Shown here in pieces: positions 24,001-36,055 of a DNA stretch of 64,000 nucleotides. Position numbers and translations under genes: made by a program. The stretch covers positions 1 to 64,000 of the forward strand of contig JANBPK010000017.1 in the NCBI GenBank assembly GCA_027579435.1. The letters run 5' to 3'. The stretch is from Candolleomyces eurysporus. Lineage: Eukaryota > Basidiomycota > Agaricomycetes > Agaricales > Psathyrellaceae. The notes under the pieces are model-generated. The model saw nothing but the letters and a program-made list of their open reading frames with translations, did not search any database and was not told the DNA's origin. Numbering within the stretch: position 1 is the first letter of the stretch; each line of letters begins with the position of its first letter.

Positions 24001-27000
24001 AGCGAAGATCTCCGGCGAGGATGGAAACGCTTCATCGTCTACTCGTCTACTCGGAATCCTGATCAACAAGCCGCTTTCGGCCCTCTTAGTACCGAAACAG
24101 GAAGATTCGTTCATATGCACCAGCACCCTCGACCCCGCTGCGCAGGATTACAAAACCAGACCAATAGGAGTGAAAGTCGAACTCGATCTCCCGACCTCCC
24201 AAAACGCTTGAGCGGCTGAGCGATTGACGGCAGCAGAGCAGGATATCGACCAGTCCAGCATCGAATCGAGATCCGATAGTGATTAGAGCCAAAACCCGGA
24301 TACAGCTGTAGTAGTACCGGAGCGCTGGAGAGCCGTCAATTGCCAGGTGCGAGAGCTCTCAGCGATACGAGTGAGCCGTCACTGACAGAGAGCAGAAATT
24401 GGCTTGCATAGCAACCGTCCGTCCAAAAAGCTGCCATCAGACAACGAAGCGCGCAGTGTTTAATTAAAATCCCCCTTTTCGCGGAGATATACCGTAACCA
24501 AGGACAGTAAGACCATGAGGGCTTTGACGGGTGAGTGAGTTTGAACGAGCATGTATGAATCTGGATGATAATCTTGGCGGAGTTGGTGATGATGTCGAGG
24601 CCATATGATGCACGATGACGAGGAAGGCTGTCAAATGTTCGCTCGAATGAAGTTGAGCGTTGAGCGCTGATAACAACAATATCACCACTGGAAAGTCCAA
24701 CAAGACAGGCGTGTTTAGTGAGGGTGCTCGACATATCGGTTTGACTCACTGGAGTTTGACTACTGCGCCGTTCTTCACCCGTCAATGCTACAGTATCGGG
24801 ATCAATACCGGCGTCGAGGGACAATGAAGGTAAACATACCTAGCTGATGTCGGAGAGAACATAAGGCAAAGTTAATTACCTTTCGGAGGTCGGATTGGTT
24901 TTCCGTTCATTAATGACGCAGATAAGTAAATCTCCCTTGCGGGGCTATCGACGTCCTTCAGTGTGCTTCGGGCTATGGCAAAGGAATGGAAAAGGCCTTC
25001 CAGAGTCTGGGCTGCTCAACCTCTCTGGCTTTCGGCGACCAATGTGCGAGGTTCGGTGGGACTGAGAGGAAGACTTCATGTCAGCGCTGTTTGAGGAACG
25101 AATGAATCCGTGAAAAGCAGCAAGTTTCCCAGGCAAACGACGTGACACGCACTTACAATGTTGGTAGACTTTTCGGCTACTAAGGGCTTGACAGTCCGGT
25201 CACCTGAATCCTTATCCCTGCTTAGCCCCTCTTCGAGGAGGTGTGGGGAGCTCGGAGGACGTCAATTGGCATGCACCTGAGCTTTGGAGCGACACCGCTA
25301 AAGTTCTGAGAATCAAAAGTGGACAGCAGTCGGTCAGAAGATAATTCCATTGACACGCACCGCAATTAGCTTAGCGTCGACACCAACTGTCTCTGAACGC
25401 TTCGTATCATACCACACAAAAAGATCCGACTAAACCCCTCTACATAGCTGCGGACCTGCAGACCCACTCGAGGAAGCCAAAAGAAACACTCTCGCGGGAG
25501 CCCTGACGAGAGTGCTGGATGCTCTCTATTAATTGGAGCTCGATGAGAACAAAGGAGAGAAACCATCGGACATTGCTCCTGCCTCTAGATCAATAGGATA
25601 TAGGAGCCGCGTTAGAAGGGGACAAAGCACAGGAGTATTCAAGTACTAAATCCGCAGTGGCGTACCGCGGGCAGTGCGCTAGAAAATGCCATTGAACTGA
25701 GCTGAAATCGAGGGAGAGCTTCCAGAGGGGCGGCTTCAGTAGTCCTACGACGTTCTTCTCGAGGTACAAATGAAAATATAGCCCTCCGGCAGTCTCGAGC
25801 CCGTTGACGATGAGATCGACGAAGCCCATTAAGGAGTAAACTCGATCATGTGCACAAAGCTGCAGGGACACTCATTAATCAACAAGGTTAGTGCAAGTGG
25901 CCATGAGAAACAGAGAAGAACTCGGGACCTGGCCAATACTGTCGCCAGCACCCGCTCACTCCACACTCCCAAAGGACAATGCCGGGTGCTGGAGAAGTAG
26001 CTTGTGAGGGTCACTCCCGCGTCCGAGAAAACAGACATCGAGGAACTTACGACCCTCGCCATCCGAACGGATCGCACAGGGATCCGATTGAGGAGGCGGA
26101 ACCCAAGGAATGGAAAACGAACGGCACAATGCCTCGCCAATAAATCCTTTTCTATCCGTCTTCTAGCGCCAAAGGGGTCGGGAGCGAAATTCCAGTAAGT
26201 ACTCGGAGTTCGTGAACCGCGAATGCGAAGTATTCACCTCAGCCCGAGCTCCCTAGACCGCATAGCGGGACCATAAGTAGCGATTCCAAATCCTGTACGT
26301 GGCCCACTTGGAGTATACCGCATACCAATCTCGCCGCAATCACGTAGTTTCACCGGTAAGCTTAATTGCATCAGGTTGGGCTTTGATGGAGGTGGTGGTT
26401 CTTGCTTCGGAGAAGCCAGTCAACGGAAGGATATCATTCTCCTTGATGATCCACCTTCGAAATTGCAATGAGGCGGTGGCGCGCAGGAGAGCGCACTTCA
26501 GTCCACGCTACGCCAAAATAAGAGCTGTCTACATTGAACTCTTCTTCGGGGGCGTTGTCGTCGATCAGAAGAAAGGGATAGTCTGGGACATCATTAGCGG
26601 TTTGAGAGTCAGGGATGGGACCGTGGTCGGTCGAGCTCACAGACATTTACTGAAGCTTTATTGACTAGAGGTCCCTCTTGGTATGACTTGACGACAGCAG
26701 CATCAGCATCGTATCTACGCCTCAGAGAGAATTCAGCTCACCAAATTGATAATTACCAACTGTTCGCACATGCTCGAGGCCATGACAGCCTTTTCGAGAC
26801 CAAATGAAGCCCTCAGCTGTGCTCTATAAACCTCGAACAGAACCTCGAGCGCGGAAGTGGCATGACAAGACAACCATTGCCACAGTAAGAGAGCTTTGAA
26901 AGTGAGAGGGAGGTGTTCTGCTGCTGTCGGCCAAGCAACACCACTCGACCTACCCTGAACAAATCACGATAATATCATGTGATCTCAAAACCGACCCCGG

Positions 27001-27273
27001 GTTTCCAGCTCTACTCTTCTTGAATTCCCAATGCTAAGACTATTCTTGGGCTACGAAATGGCAAAAATCAAGTTATTATTTATACTCTATAATACCACGA
27101 CCCCCACACTAACTTGACTCTGGACAACCTTGCGTTCTAGTCAAAAGTTTTCTCGTGTCAGAACACATGCGCGTCACTGGACCGTTAGGTATATCAATAT
27201 CACTGGCGTTCAGCTCATCTTTGTGGATGGTCACCGGCCAAGGAACACCCCGTGGCCAGACGATCAACGCCAA
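21073..27273. other. about 6 kb without a convincing gene
   Basis: Only short frames occur on either strand. The longest (for example minus 24336-24824 and plus 21821-22156) show no domain, no consistent splice structure and no match to other genes here. Decayed multi-exon genes are possible on the minus strand between 24.3 and 26.6 kb, where moderately hydrophobic stretches occur, but I cannot join them. Position 23623 is an N. Confidence 0.4.
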
Positions 27274-27307
27274 TTTGATGTTTGTGGGTCCACGCTTGCC
27301 ATGAGGC
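27274..27307 (+). promoter_or_regulatory. class B NLR upstream element
   Basis: TTGATGTTTGTGGGTCC, then GCCATGAGGC after 8 bases. It starts 127 bp before the assigned start codon. The ATGAGG opens a 19-codon ORF ending before the main start. Confidence 0.55.
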
Positions 27308-27400
27308 TCCGTCGAGGCAGCTCACCCAGCTTTGCCTTGTGCACCAACCGTATTTGAGTTATCTCCCCCCCCTCCCCTCTCTGCTCTAGGTGATCTTGAG

Positions 27401-29050
27401 ATGCCAATCGGGATCTCTTTGCCCTCCAAATCGCATGGACAAATTCGCAAGAAACCCGACCCAACCTCGTCTGGCTCGGACGATAACCCCCAACTTGAGG
27501 ACTCAGGTATGCGTCGATTTCTGCTATTAGTATCGAGATCAAGGACTAACCTATCTTTACCCAGATGGCGCTACGAGGGAAGATATTCACGGTAAGCCCA
27601 GGCGTCTATCATTCTCTTCTATCTCGATGCGCAATTTCTTACCTGTTCGCGCGCCCGTTTACAGCAGATCCGATGCTGAAGATTTTCGAAGCCCATGCTC
27701 TGCCTGAAGTCGACTATCTCTCCCTTCTAATAAACGAATCCCCTCCAATTCATCCTAAAACACGGCACGAACTTCTCGGAGTTTTCGATTCTTGGGTTAC
27801 CAGAACTCCAAAACAAATGGGTCGCTCATCCATCATATGGTTCTTCCAGGACGCCGGGAACGGGAAGACAGCTGTCCAGCTTCATCTCGCACAGACATGG
27901 CAGAAGGACGCGCGTCTAATCGCATCCATCTTCCTCTCGCCCAGGTCCTTTCTAAACATTAAACCTGAGGACGTCGTCCACCAGTTCGTTGCGACACTGG
28001 CATACCAGGTGGCTCGTAAAGTCCCTGGACTGTGGCCTTTCGTCTCTAGCGCGCTACGGAGTAGCCCAGAGATATTCTCTAAATCACCAGAGGACCAGAT
28101 GACTTCTCTCGTGTTCGTGCCGTTGAAGGAGTTGGTTCGGTACTCAAAGAGATACCGGGTCTGGTGGAGGCGTATCAAGTCCTCCCTTGGAAATCAAGAC
28201 GATGACCCGGAAACCTTTCAACGCTGTCTGGCCTTCAAAAGAATTCACGACGACTGGAATCATCGGAACGTCGTCATCGTGGACGGCTTGGATCATTGTG
28301 CGGGTCCCCATGAACAGAGACGCATTTTGCAGGTCATGGCGTGGGCAAGTCGACGTCAGGGGTCCTTTCCTCTTCGGTTCATCGTTTCCAGCTCTAAATC
28401 AGACTCTGTGGTTCGGGGGACAATAAGGAGCCTCAATGACACATGTCTATTCTTATCGTTCAGTGGTCATCCGACCAACCCCGACCTTTTGGCGTATCTT
28501 TACGACGAATTTGCTAGAATCCGAGGGAAACATCAAGGGATTCCAGATAGCTGGCCTACAGCTGAAGTATACAAGCAGCTTATTACTAAAGCTTGTGGCC
28601 TGTTCATCTACGTATCGATCGTAATCAGGTTCGTTGATGACCCAAGAGCAGACCCAGTTTCGTTATTGGAACAGGTTCTTTCCACATCTCCTGAAACCGA
28701 CAACACTCAACGCTGGGAGCAGTCATACGCTGAGCTTGATGCTCTGTACACTGCTATCCTCCACCCACCGGACGTTGATGGCGACTCAATTCGACGCCTC
28801 CTATGGACCATCATGTTCTGCGACAAGTCTTTCCGGACGGCCTCAGAGCTCGAAGAGCATCTCTCCATCGACCCTGGCTCCGCGGAGGTAGTTTTGTCCA
28901 ATCTTCGCGCGGTTTTACATACACCACAGGGATCCTCTATGCAACNAAAAAATTGAGCTCTATCACCAGACCATGTGGGACTATTTAATCACAAAAGAGA
29001 GGAGTGGAGATATGTACCAGTCGTTCCACGTCTCACATGCTAGTACATAG
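27401..29050 (+). CDS. class B NACHT NLR with degenerate Walker motifs (B1)
   Basis: Exons are 27401-27506, 27565-27591 and 27665-29050. Dropping the N at 28946 keeps frame to the stop at 29050, giving 505 residues; as written, the frame stops 10 bp after the N. The N-terminal ~45 residues are polar and short ('MPIGISLPSKSHGQIRKK'). NACHT motifs follow: 'LPEVDYLSLLINE', 'HPKTRHELLGVFDSW', and a P-loop 'FQDAGNGKT' in which the first Gly of GxxxxGKT is Gln. Walker B is 'IVDGLDHC', with His in place of the Glu present in all paralogues. After 'QTMWDYLITKERSGDMYQS' the protein ends about 30 residues earlier than the other class B members. It may be a catalytically weakened or decaying copy. Confidence 0.75.
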
Positions 29051-30079
29051 GACCTGGTTGTTATGGTAGAATTTTTCACTGCTGGGATAAGAGTTTTGAG
29101 AGCAGCAAGATACATGCAGGGGGTCTCGTCGATATAATGACTCCCGTACTGTGAATTTACCCATGTTCTCCCAGTATTCCCTTCGAGGTCTGTTCTATAG
29201 CCTAGTACCCGAAGCTGTTGTCTTTTAATACAGCTTGAACATTAATACAGGCTAGTCATGGGGGAAGCGAAGGTTGAAGTTTGTCAGGTGCTAATCCTAC
29301 GTATGTCGAATCCGAAAGTTCGTGTGCTTCTGGATACGGGCTGTGGCATGCTGGTCGTGTAACACTGAGGGGAAACAAGAAGTTGACTGACTCTGAAGGT
29401 GGGTCACGACGCCGCTGTTCGTTTTGCCAGGGGCCATCGCTTCTTGAACATGCAATTGGCTATCGGTTACTTCCTAAGCTGCAAGAATCGACTTCCGGTC
29501 GCTATAAAAGCTTGGTCTCCATTAGATGCTCGCCGTTCAATCGAATTTGAAGCGAATAGTCGCCATACATGAGAGTCGTTGCCAATTTCGAAGCGGTAGT
29601 GATTATGGAGCCATTCTCGCGGTACCATGCATGCCTCTCGTACCCTCGCGCACGCTTCATGACTTCTGACATTCTGTGTTCTCTCAATGCGCGGAACTCG
29701 TCTCTAGATTGTGTGGAACATCTGAACGTGAGTCGAAGGGGCCGAAATTTCGAAGGCTGTCATTTTACAAACATCTCGTACCGATGGTTCTTAAGTTCTG
29801 TTTTAAGGCCGGAAGCAGTGAAATGCTAGCGGAAACTTGAAGGTGGAACCCCAACTTCGGGTATCAAAGAGCGCTTACAGAAAAAGAAGCTACTTCGGCG
29901 GTATACTTGCACGAATTGGTGTATTAATGGCAACAACTGACTGCATCCTGGGTTCGCAGGCGAGTTTGCACCACCAATATGCAGTCGTGTTTGAGAAGAA
30001 GCGCTGCGGCAACTGCATATGCAGGTATTAGTCGACATTCCTAGGTTCATGCAAGACGGTACATAGGGTCATGAGAAGG
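29051..30079. other. intergenic, no gene seen
   Basis: Short frames only; no splice-linked coding sequence recognised between the class B NLR and the promoter of the secreted protein gene. Confidence 0.45.
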
Positions 30080-30086
30080 TATAAAA
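30080..30086 (+). promoter_or_regulatory. TATA box of the secreted protein gene
   Basis: TATAAAA lies 104 bp before the ATG at 30190, at a spacing that would leave a 5' UTR of about 75 nt. Confidence 0.6.
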
Positions 30087-30189
30087 ACCACCTTCCACTG
30101 TGGGGTTAGCAGCAACGAGCAGCCTCTTCTTTGACTTTCCAATCCAACTTCGAACTTCTTTACTCGGTTTCTCCAACCTTTCTAACATC

Positions 30190-30849
30190 ATGAAGCTCTC
30201 TACCTCTTTCGTTCTCATCGCTCTTGCCTCCTTACAAAGGTGCGGAAACTCGATCTGTCCAGGCCACCGATAATTCAACTACAATTTTGGTAGCATCGCT
30301 CTTGCCGCCCCTTCCAAGCGCTCCGATATCTCAGTCGAGATTGACCTCCCTACCGACCTTTCGGCCGAGGTTCCCACAGACCTTCCTACGGAGGTCCTCC
30401 CACCCGTCGTCGACGCTCTTCCTATCGATCTCCCCACTGAGATCCTCCCTCCCCTTGCTTTAACCACTAAAATCCTCCCTGTCGATATCCTTACTCGCCT
30501 CAAGCTCCGTCGTCAAGTCGAGGAATCCACTCCTACCGAGACTCCCACCGTCATCGTGGTCGAAGTCCCCATCGGTGGTGAGATCGTCCCCATCGATGTC
30601 CGCATCACTCCCGAAATCGTCGAGGTTGCTGAGGCATTGAAGAAGGTCCTTCCTCTTCCTGGGCTCGATATCGTCGGGGTTGTGCTTCAGCTCATCAGCG
30701 GACTCCTCGGTGTGCTTAACGGCGGGACCGGGAATGGAAATGGTGGACTTCCGCTTCCCCTCCCGCTCCCCCTTCCCATTGACCTTCCCATTGACCTTCC
30801 TATCGATTTGCCTCTCGATATCCCTGGATTCCCTGTTCGCCAGAACTGA
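30190..30849 (+). CDS. small secreted Pro/Leu/Asp repeat protein
   Basis: Exon 1 is 30190-30239 and exon 2 is 30294-30849, with a 54-nt GT-AG intron; 201 residues. The spliced N-terminus 'MKLSTSFVLIALASLQS' continues into 'IALAAPSKRSD', a clear signal peptide with cleavage near the AAPSKR segment. The intron lies inside the signal-peptide coding region. The mature protein has imperfect repeats of P-[IT]-D-L-P (near the start, and three times in a row near the end, 'PIDLPIDLPIDLPLDIP') and a hydrophobic middle stretch 'LDIVGVVLQLISGLLGVL'. Dibasic sites SKR and LRRQ could be Kex2 targets. There are no cysteines. I do not recognise the family; it is likely a cell-wall or secreted protein. It stands alone with its own TATA box. 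Confidence 0.8.
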
Positions 30850-31522
30850 TTTACACTTTGCTCGTTCACATGACCTCGGTTAGGCTGCTCGTTTCACCGA
30901 AATGCTGTCGATCTTCTTCTCCTAGTACATTGCCGTTGATGCTCTACTTCGTTTAGACTTTGGCTTGAAAATACTTTCGACTCTTATGATCCTTTCCTTA
31001 TACCGCCTTTTAACCCGCCTTTTATACCCTTGTGATTTTTATGTATTTTGTGTAACAATTCAGGTCGTCGTATAGAAATATGATCGATAGGAGTTTGTTC
31101 TCGATTGCGCAGGACGGCACTGTATTCGTTCGGGTCAGTGTTTGTGTTGGCCAGTGCATCTGTAAATTCATATTTGCCATAAAAAGGTGATTGAGTGATA
31201 GCGTATCGTATGGGGAACATCCTCGTCGTTGTTGAGGTTGGGTAGCGAAACCACAACGAACCATGCAAATGGCTGTACGGCGGTATGGATGTGTTTGCGA
31301 TGATAGCGGCTGGTATTTCAACGACCCAGAGCCACCACTGCACCTAGACTGCGGCAGAAGGAGGCAGTCCGTTCGTCATCTGAGGTGGCCAAACGGTTGA
31401 GGGGTAGAGGCAAAGGCTCGGAGGTTCGTAGAGATCCCCCAATGAGGAGCTCAAAATTGATGATGCACAGGGCAATCTAATCTAATCGTCACACTGGTCG
31501 TCTAGGCGGAGTTGGTCTCTAT
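30850..31522. other. intergenic; one unassigned minus-strand frame
   Basis: A minus-strand frame at 30984-31343 (119 codons) has no recognised domain and overlaps the likely 3' UTR of the secreted protein gene. Not called as a gene. Confidence 0.35.
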
Positions 31523-31554
31523 GTTGATCTGTGGGTCCACCCCGACCATGAGGC
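31523..31554 (+). promoter_or_regulatory. class B NLR upstream element
   Basis: TTGATCTGTGGGTCCAC, then GACCATGAGGC. It ends about 60 bp before the start at 31614. The ATGAGG opens a 14-codon ORF. Confidence 0.55.
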
Positions 31555-31613
31555 AAACGCGCATTGCACTAGGTCTGAAAACCTTACCGTAGGAGGAGCT
31601 GTTGCCTACGGCG

Positions 31614-33519
31614 ATGGCGTCTTCAAACTCGCCTTTAGCCTCCGGCACTCCCATTTCCCACCAAGAAACAGAATTTTCGCATGCAGCGCGAGGTCAAGCC
31701 TCGGCTCTCACTGCTATTCCCAACCAGAGTCAGTATAATTATCCTATATTTTTGTTTCGACTTACCTTACGCTGTTATATTGCCTAGGTAAATCAACCGT
31801 TGATGCCTCCAATCAACCAGAAGACGGAAAAGGTCACCATAGATTGTCCCACCCCCAGAGTGAGTCCCGCCGGCTCCAAAATTCGCCAAAAGTAATGATT
31901 AAATGCTCATCGGCATGCTAGACGATCCCATGACAGTCTTACTATCACACAGCGCCCCCGGAGCTTTACACACCTCCACATTGCTTTCATCTCTCCACGC
32001 ACCACTGCATTCTGGTACACGGCGAGGTACCATCAACCAGCTCGATGGCTGGATCACTGCCACTAAGCCATCCCACTCCCAAAGTACCGGTATTAGTTCT
32101 AGCATGAGATCTACACCGATCCACTGGCTCTCCGGTCCCCCAGGCTCCGGAAAAACTTCCATCCAGCTGCACCTCGCGAAACGTTGCCAACAAGACAACC
32201 GGCTCCTCGCTTCATTCTTCTTCTCAATGAACTCAGTAGGGAGTAACGAGCTTCATAAGAAATTCGTTCCCACTCTGGCGTACCAGCTCACCTCCACGGT
32301 CCCAGGCCTCCAAACCTTCGTTTCAACTGCGATCCAAAACGACCCTGACGTATTCTCCAAACCGCCCCGGCAACAGATGACAGAATTGGTGTTTAAACCC
32401 CTAGAAGAGTGTTTCAAGTACTCAACGGGGTGGACGTACTGGCGAAGACGGTTCAAAGCTTCCCTCTTCCACCGGCACCGCTCTCCTGACCCGAACTCGA
32501 AACCATCCAAACTGCTGGATGAGTCCACCGCATTCAGGAACCTCTACAGCGAATGGTGGAACCGCAACATAATCGTCATCGACGCCCTCGACGAATGTAT
32601 CGGACCTCGGGAGCAACAAGCCATCGCCCGGCTCATATTCTGGGCTTCTCGCCACAGTCCAAAGTTTCCTTTACGCTTCATCATCTCTGCTCCGACCCAA
32701 CATCCAATCATTCGAAATTTGTTCAACGAGTGCCGGGTGGGAATGCTGAGCGATACGCGGTTGGATACTCGCGTTGCTGATGCAGATATCAGGGCTTACT
32801 TGGACGCTGAGTTTGCGAAAATCAAGGACTCGGAGAGCCGACCAGAGATAGCGTGGCCTGAAGGTTGGCCTGGTCGGAGTACGGTTGACCGTTTCGTAGG
32901 CAAGAGCAAGAACCTGTTCGTCTACGCATCGATCATCATCAGCTTCGTCCAAAACACCATAGGAAACCCTGTCGAACTACTCGACTTACTCTTATCCTCT
33001 CTCCCAGACCAAGCCCAAAGCACTGATGGGGGTGCTCATTACAACCAGTTCGCAGAGCTCGACGCATTGTATACGTTCATTCTCCACTACCACCGACCCA
33101 CTGGCAGGAATCCGCCTGACGACATCCAGGGAGACAGAGTGCTTGATTTAAGAAGGCAGGTTCTCCACGCCATTATGTTCTCCGGAAGGGACCTCAGGTC
33201 CCCATCCGAACTCGACGACTACCTTGCACTCCCGCCGGAAACCTCTGACATCGCTTTACGCGACCTACATCCCATCATCTTCATCCCCCCTCTTCAGCCT
33301 TCTTCTCACCCCCCGACGTCTCCAGTCGCAGAGGGGAAGATCTGGTTCCGGCACAAATCGATGTGGGACTTCTTGGTGACGAAGGAGAGAAGCGGTGTTT
33401 TCTGCCAATCTTTGCCGGAGGATCGAATGACGAGGATACAGAAGTTGGAGGCCGCAGCTGGGGTGGAGAATATCCCGGACTCTAGATTTTGGGCTATAAC
33501 GAAACCACCGCCGGAGTGA
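31614..33519 (+). CDS. class B NACHT NLR (B2), intact
   Basis: Exons are 31614-31728, 31788-31859 and 31922-33519, all with phase-1 introns; 594 residues. The first two exons code a polar, probably disordered N-terminus of about 62 residues. The core has 'HSAPGALHTSTLL', Walker A 'SGPPGSGKTS' near 133-142, 'FVPTLAYQL', Walker B 'IVIDALDEC', and the sensor-like 'RFIISAPTQHPI'. It is followed by a helical region with 'QVLHAIMFSGRDLRSPSEL' and the class hallmark 'KIWFRHKSMWDFLVTKERSG' about 45 residues before the end. It ends soon after, with no repeat domain. It lies tandem with B3 (33899-35719), 380 bp apart. The start is the first ATG of exon 1; frame and splice spacing match B3. Confidence 0.85.
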
Positions 33520-33753
33520 GCAATAGAGTGCAGAGAGTCGGTTGTTGGAACGTCGCAGGTCCATTTGCCTTGACATGTATCATTACAGTTGCTGTTGCGA
33601 CCTATGGGCTGTATATACCTCCCTAGGGCCTACTTCTAAGTCGAATTAACTCGTGTTAGAGGCGAACCTTAAACACTCACCTCCATCAAACGCGTCTTTG
33701 AACATATATACGGCATCCGACTGCAACGAGGCAATCTGCAATTGCGTATGTCG

Positions 33754-33786
33754 TTGATATTTGTGGGTCCCAGATCGCCATGAGGC
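33754..33786 (+). promoter_or_regulatory. class B NLR upstream element
   Basis: TTGATATTTGTGGGTCCC, then CGCCATGAGGCC. It lies 113 bp before the start at 33899; the ATGAGG opens a 31-codon ORF that overlaps no annotated exon. Confidence 0.55.
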
Positions 33787-33898
33787 CAAACCATGTTCGA
33801 CACCTTCTTGAACACATTGCGTTCCTCGGTAACCCCCCTATATCGATGACCAAATCGTCTCCTACCCTCCCTCTTTGACAGTCAACGAAACGCCAGCC

Positions 33899-35719
33899 AT
33901 GACGAAGAGTGGTGAGAAAGATCCAGATGCAGGGGGTAAGGCCGACAAGTTGCAACCCCAACATCCTCGGTTATCTGATTAGACGCGACACCAGGCTCTT
34001 CAGGTCATGATTCCACTTGCAATGCCTCGTCACTCTCAGATAAGAAGGCGCTCCCGAAGACGCAAAGTCAAAGTAGTAAGGCATATCCCAGTCCAATTTC
34101 TGCATCTCCGACCTAACTGCCATGGGTTGCAAGCAGACGACCAAACGGCAACGCTCCTGGCCCGCTGTGCCCTCGAAGCCCTCTGGGACTCCCTGCTCAT
34201 AACATCCCTAACTCCCCCACTACACCCTAACACGTCCGTAGGAGCCTTGACCGCGCTGGAAAAATGGATTAAAGAACCTCGAAGTACGGGTTCCGACCAC
34301 CCTCTGACTGCCTCTAAACCTCTCCTCTGGTTCTCCGGTCCCTTGGGTTCAGGAAAAACCACGATCCTACGCGAACTCGCGAAGCGAAGCTCGAACGAAA
34401 ACCGCCTCCTCGCGTCGTTCTTCTTCAGCACCCATGCCACACCCGGTGCCAATACCGATAAGCACTTCGTGCCAACATTGGCCTACCAAATCGCATCCAA
34501 CGTTCCGGGTCTTTGGGATTTCGTCTCTAGCGCTATCCAAGAGGACCCCGAGATATTTGCGCGGCCGCTGGACGAGCAGATGCTCGGCTTGATATTCGAG
34601 CCTCTTGAGAGGTATTCGCGGTACTCGACGAGGCATAGATATTGGTGGAGGAGACTCAAAGCCTCTGTTACCTCCCGCGGACGGTGGCCTGAAAAACTGG
34701 AACAATGCACCGCGTTCCGGAAGCTCTGCAGCGAGTGGTGGAACCGCAACATCATCATCGTCGATGGGTTAGATGAGTGCGTTGGGATAGAGGCGCAGAG
34801 ACACGTTATTGCGTTGATGGCTTGGGCGGGAGAGAGACGAAAGTTCCCTCTTCGGTTCGTCGCGTCTGGCCCTGTGGAGAACAAGAACATTGTGGAGGCG
34901 TTCCATAATGCCGGGCGAGAGTCGGAGGTGTTCTTGAGCATGGCTTCGAATTCGTACAAAAGGGAGGCCGAGATGAAGGCTTTTGTGCAGGACGAGCTGG
35001 ACAGGATAAAGAGGGATCATCCGATGGCGGGATCGATTTTGTGGCCGGAGGGTTGGCCTGGCGAGGTTGAAGAATTTTTGGTGAAGAAAGCAAACGGGCT
35101 TTTCGTATACTTGTCGACTGTCATCGCGTTCATCGATGATTCGAGAGGGAATCCGGTTGAGCTCCTCGAGTGGCTCAAGTCGTCGATCCCATCGCAGAAC
35201 ACGGCAGATTACACCAGGCCCTTTGCAGAGCTTGATGAATTGTATAGCGCCATTCTGCACTACCAGGAAGGCAGCGCTCACGACGTCCATAATATCCTCG
35301 AATTGCGGAAAAGGGTGTTGCACGCCATGATATTCTCCGGGATGGAATTTGGGTCGGTAGAAGAGCTCGACGAGTATCTCGGCGTGGAACCTGGGTCCGT
35401 CGAGTCAGCTTTACGCCATCTCAACTCTCTCATACCCTTCCCTCATCCGCCTCCATCATGCTCTCTCTCCATTGAGCCTGCCCCAAGCCCATCCAACGCC
35501 AACACCTCCGATCCCGCCGCTGGCCCAGGGAAGAAGATTTGGTTTCGACATAAATCCTTGTGGGATTTCCTGGTTTCAAAGGAGAGGAGTGGAGATATGC
35601 ACCAGTGCGTTCCTGCAGAGAAAATGAGTAAGATACAAAGGCTCGAGGTTGGCCATGGTATGGACGCTATTCCTGACCCTTTGTTCTGGGCTGTAATAAA
35701 CTCGCGGCACTTGCCGTGA
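33899..35719 (+). CDS. class B NACHT NLR (B3), intact
   Basis: Exons are 33899-33935, 34004-34075 and 34134-35719; 564 residues. The middle 72-nt exon has the same length and phases as that of B2, which supports the structure. The short polar N-terminus ('MTKSGEKDPDAGGHDS') is followed by 'TLLARCALEALWDSLLITS', 'HPNTSVGALTALEKW', Walker A 'SGPLGSGKTT', 'FVPTLAYQIASNVPGLWDF', Walker B 'IIVDGLDECVG', 'RFVASGPVE', 'LHAMIFSGMEFGSVEELDEY', 'KIWFRHKSLWDFLVSKERSG' and the tail 'DAIPDPLFWAVINSRHLP'. Closest relative in the window: B4 at 42226-43909, by shared motifs. A ~190-bp fragment of a similar tail is at 46965-47155. Confidence 0.85.
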
Positions 35720-36055
35720 TAGCTTTCTCACCGATCACCTTCCGGCTTGAGTTCGACGGTACTTATCCTGGCACTGCTGCTCATTGTTCGTTGTTCTGAC
35801 GACTATATGATATGGTCACTAGCGTGGACCCCCGCCTCACCGAACTCTGCAGCAGCAGTAACAACCGTTAGCTCGAATCTGACGTACAATGCCTAGAGCG
35901 CCTGCCCAATTGAAACCAATCACGAAATTACCCAGGTTCTGCAATAGGCCAAGGGCGCTGTTAAAAGTTGACATGAAAGCCTTTTTTGAATGTACAGCAT
36001 GTCCTTCTGTCATTCTCTCTCTGACGCCACCACCTCGATCTCCCTCATCGAAGAC

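Noticed and set aside
24336..26140. Minus-strand frames with moderately hydrophobic stretches, perhaps a decayed membrane protein
   Set aside because: I could not join them by in-frame introns or match them to the DUF6533 genes here; too weak to call.
30984..31343. Minus-strand 119-codon frame
   Set aside because: No domain, no splice partners, overlaps the likely 3' UTR of the secreted protein gene.
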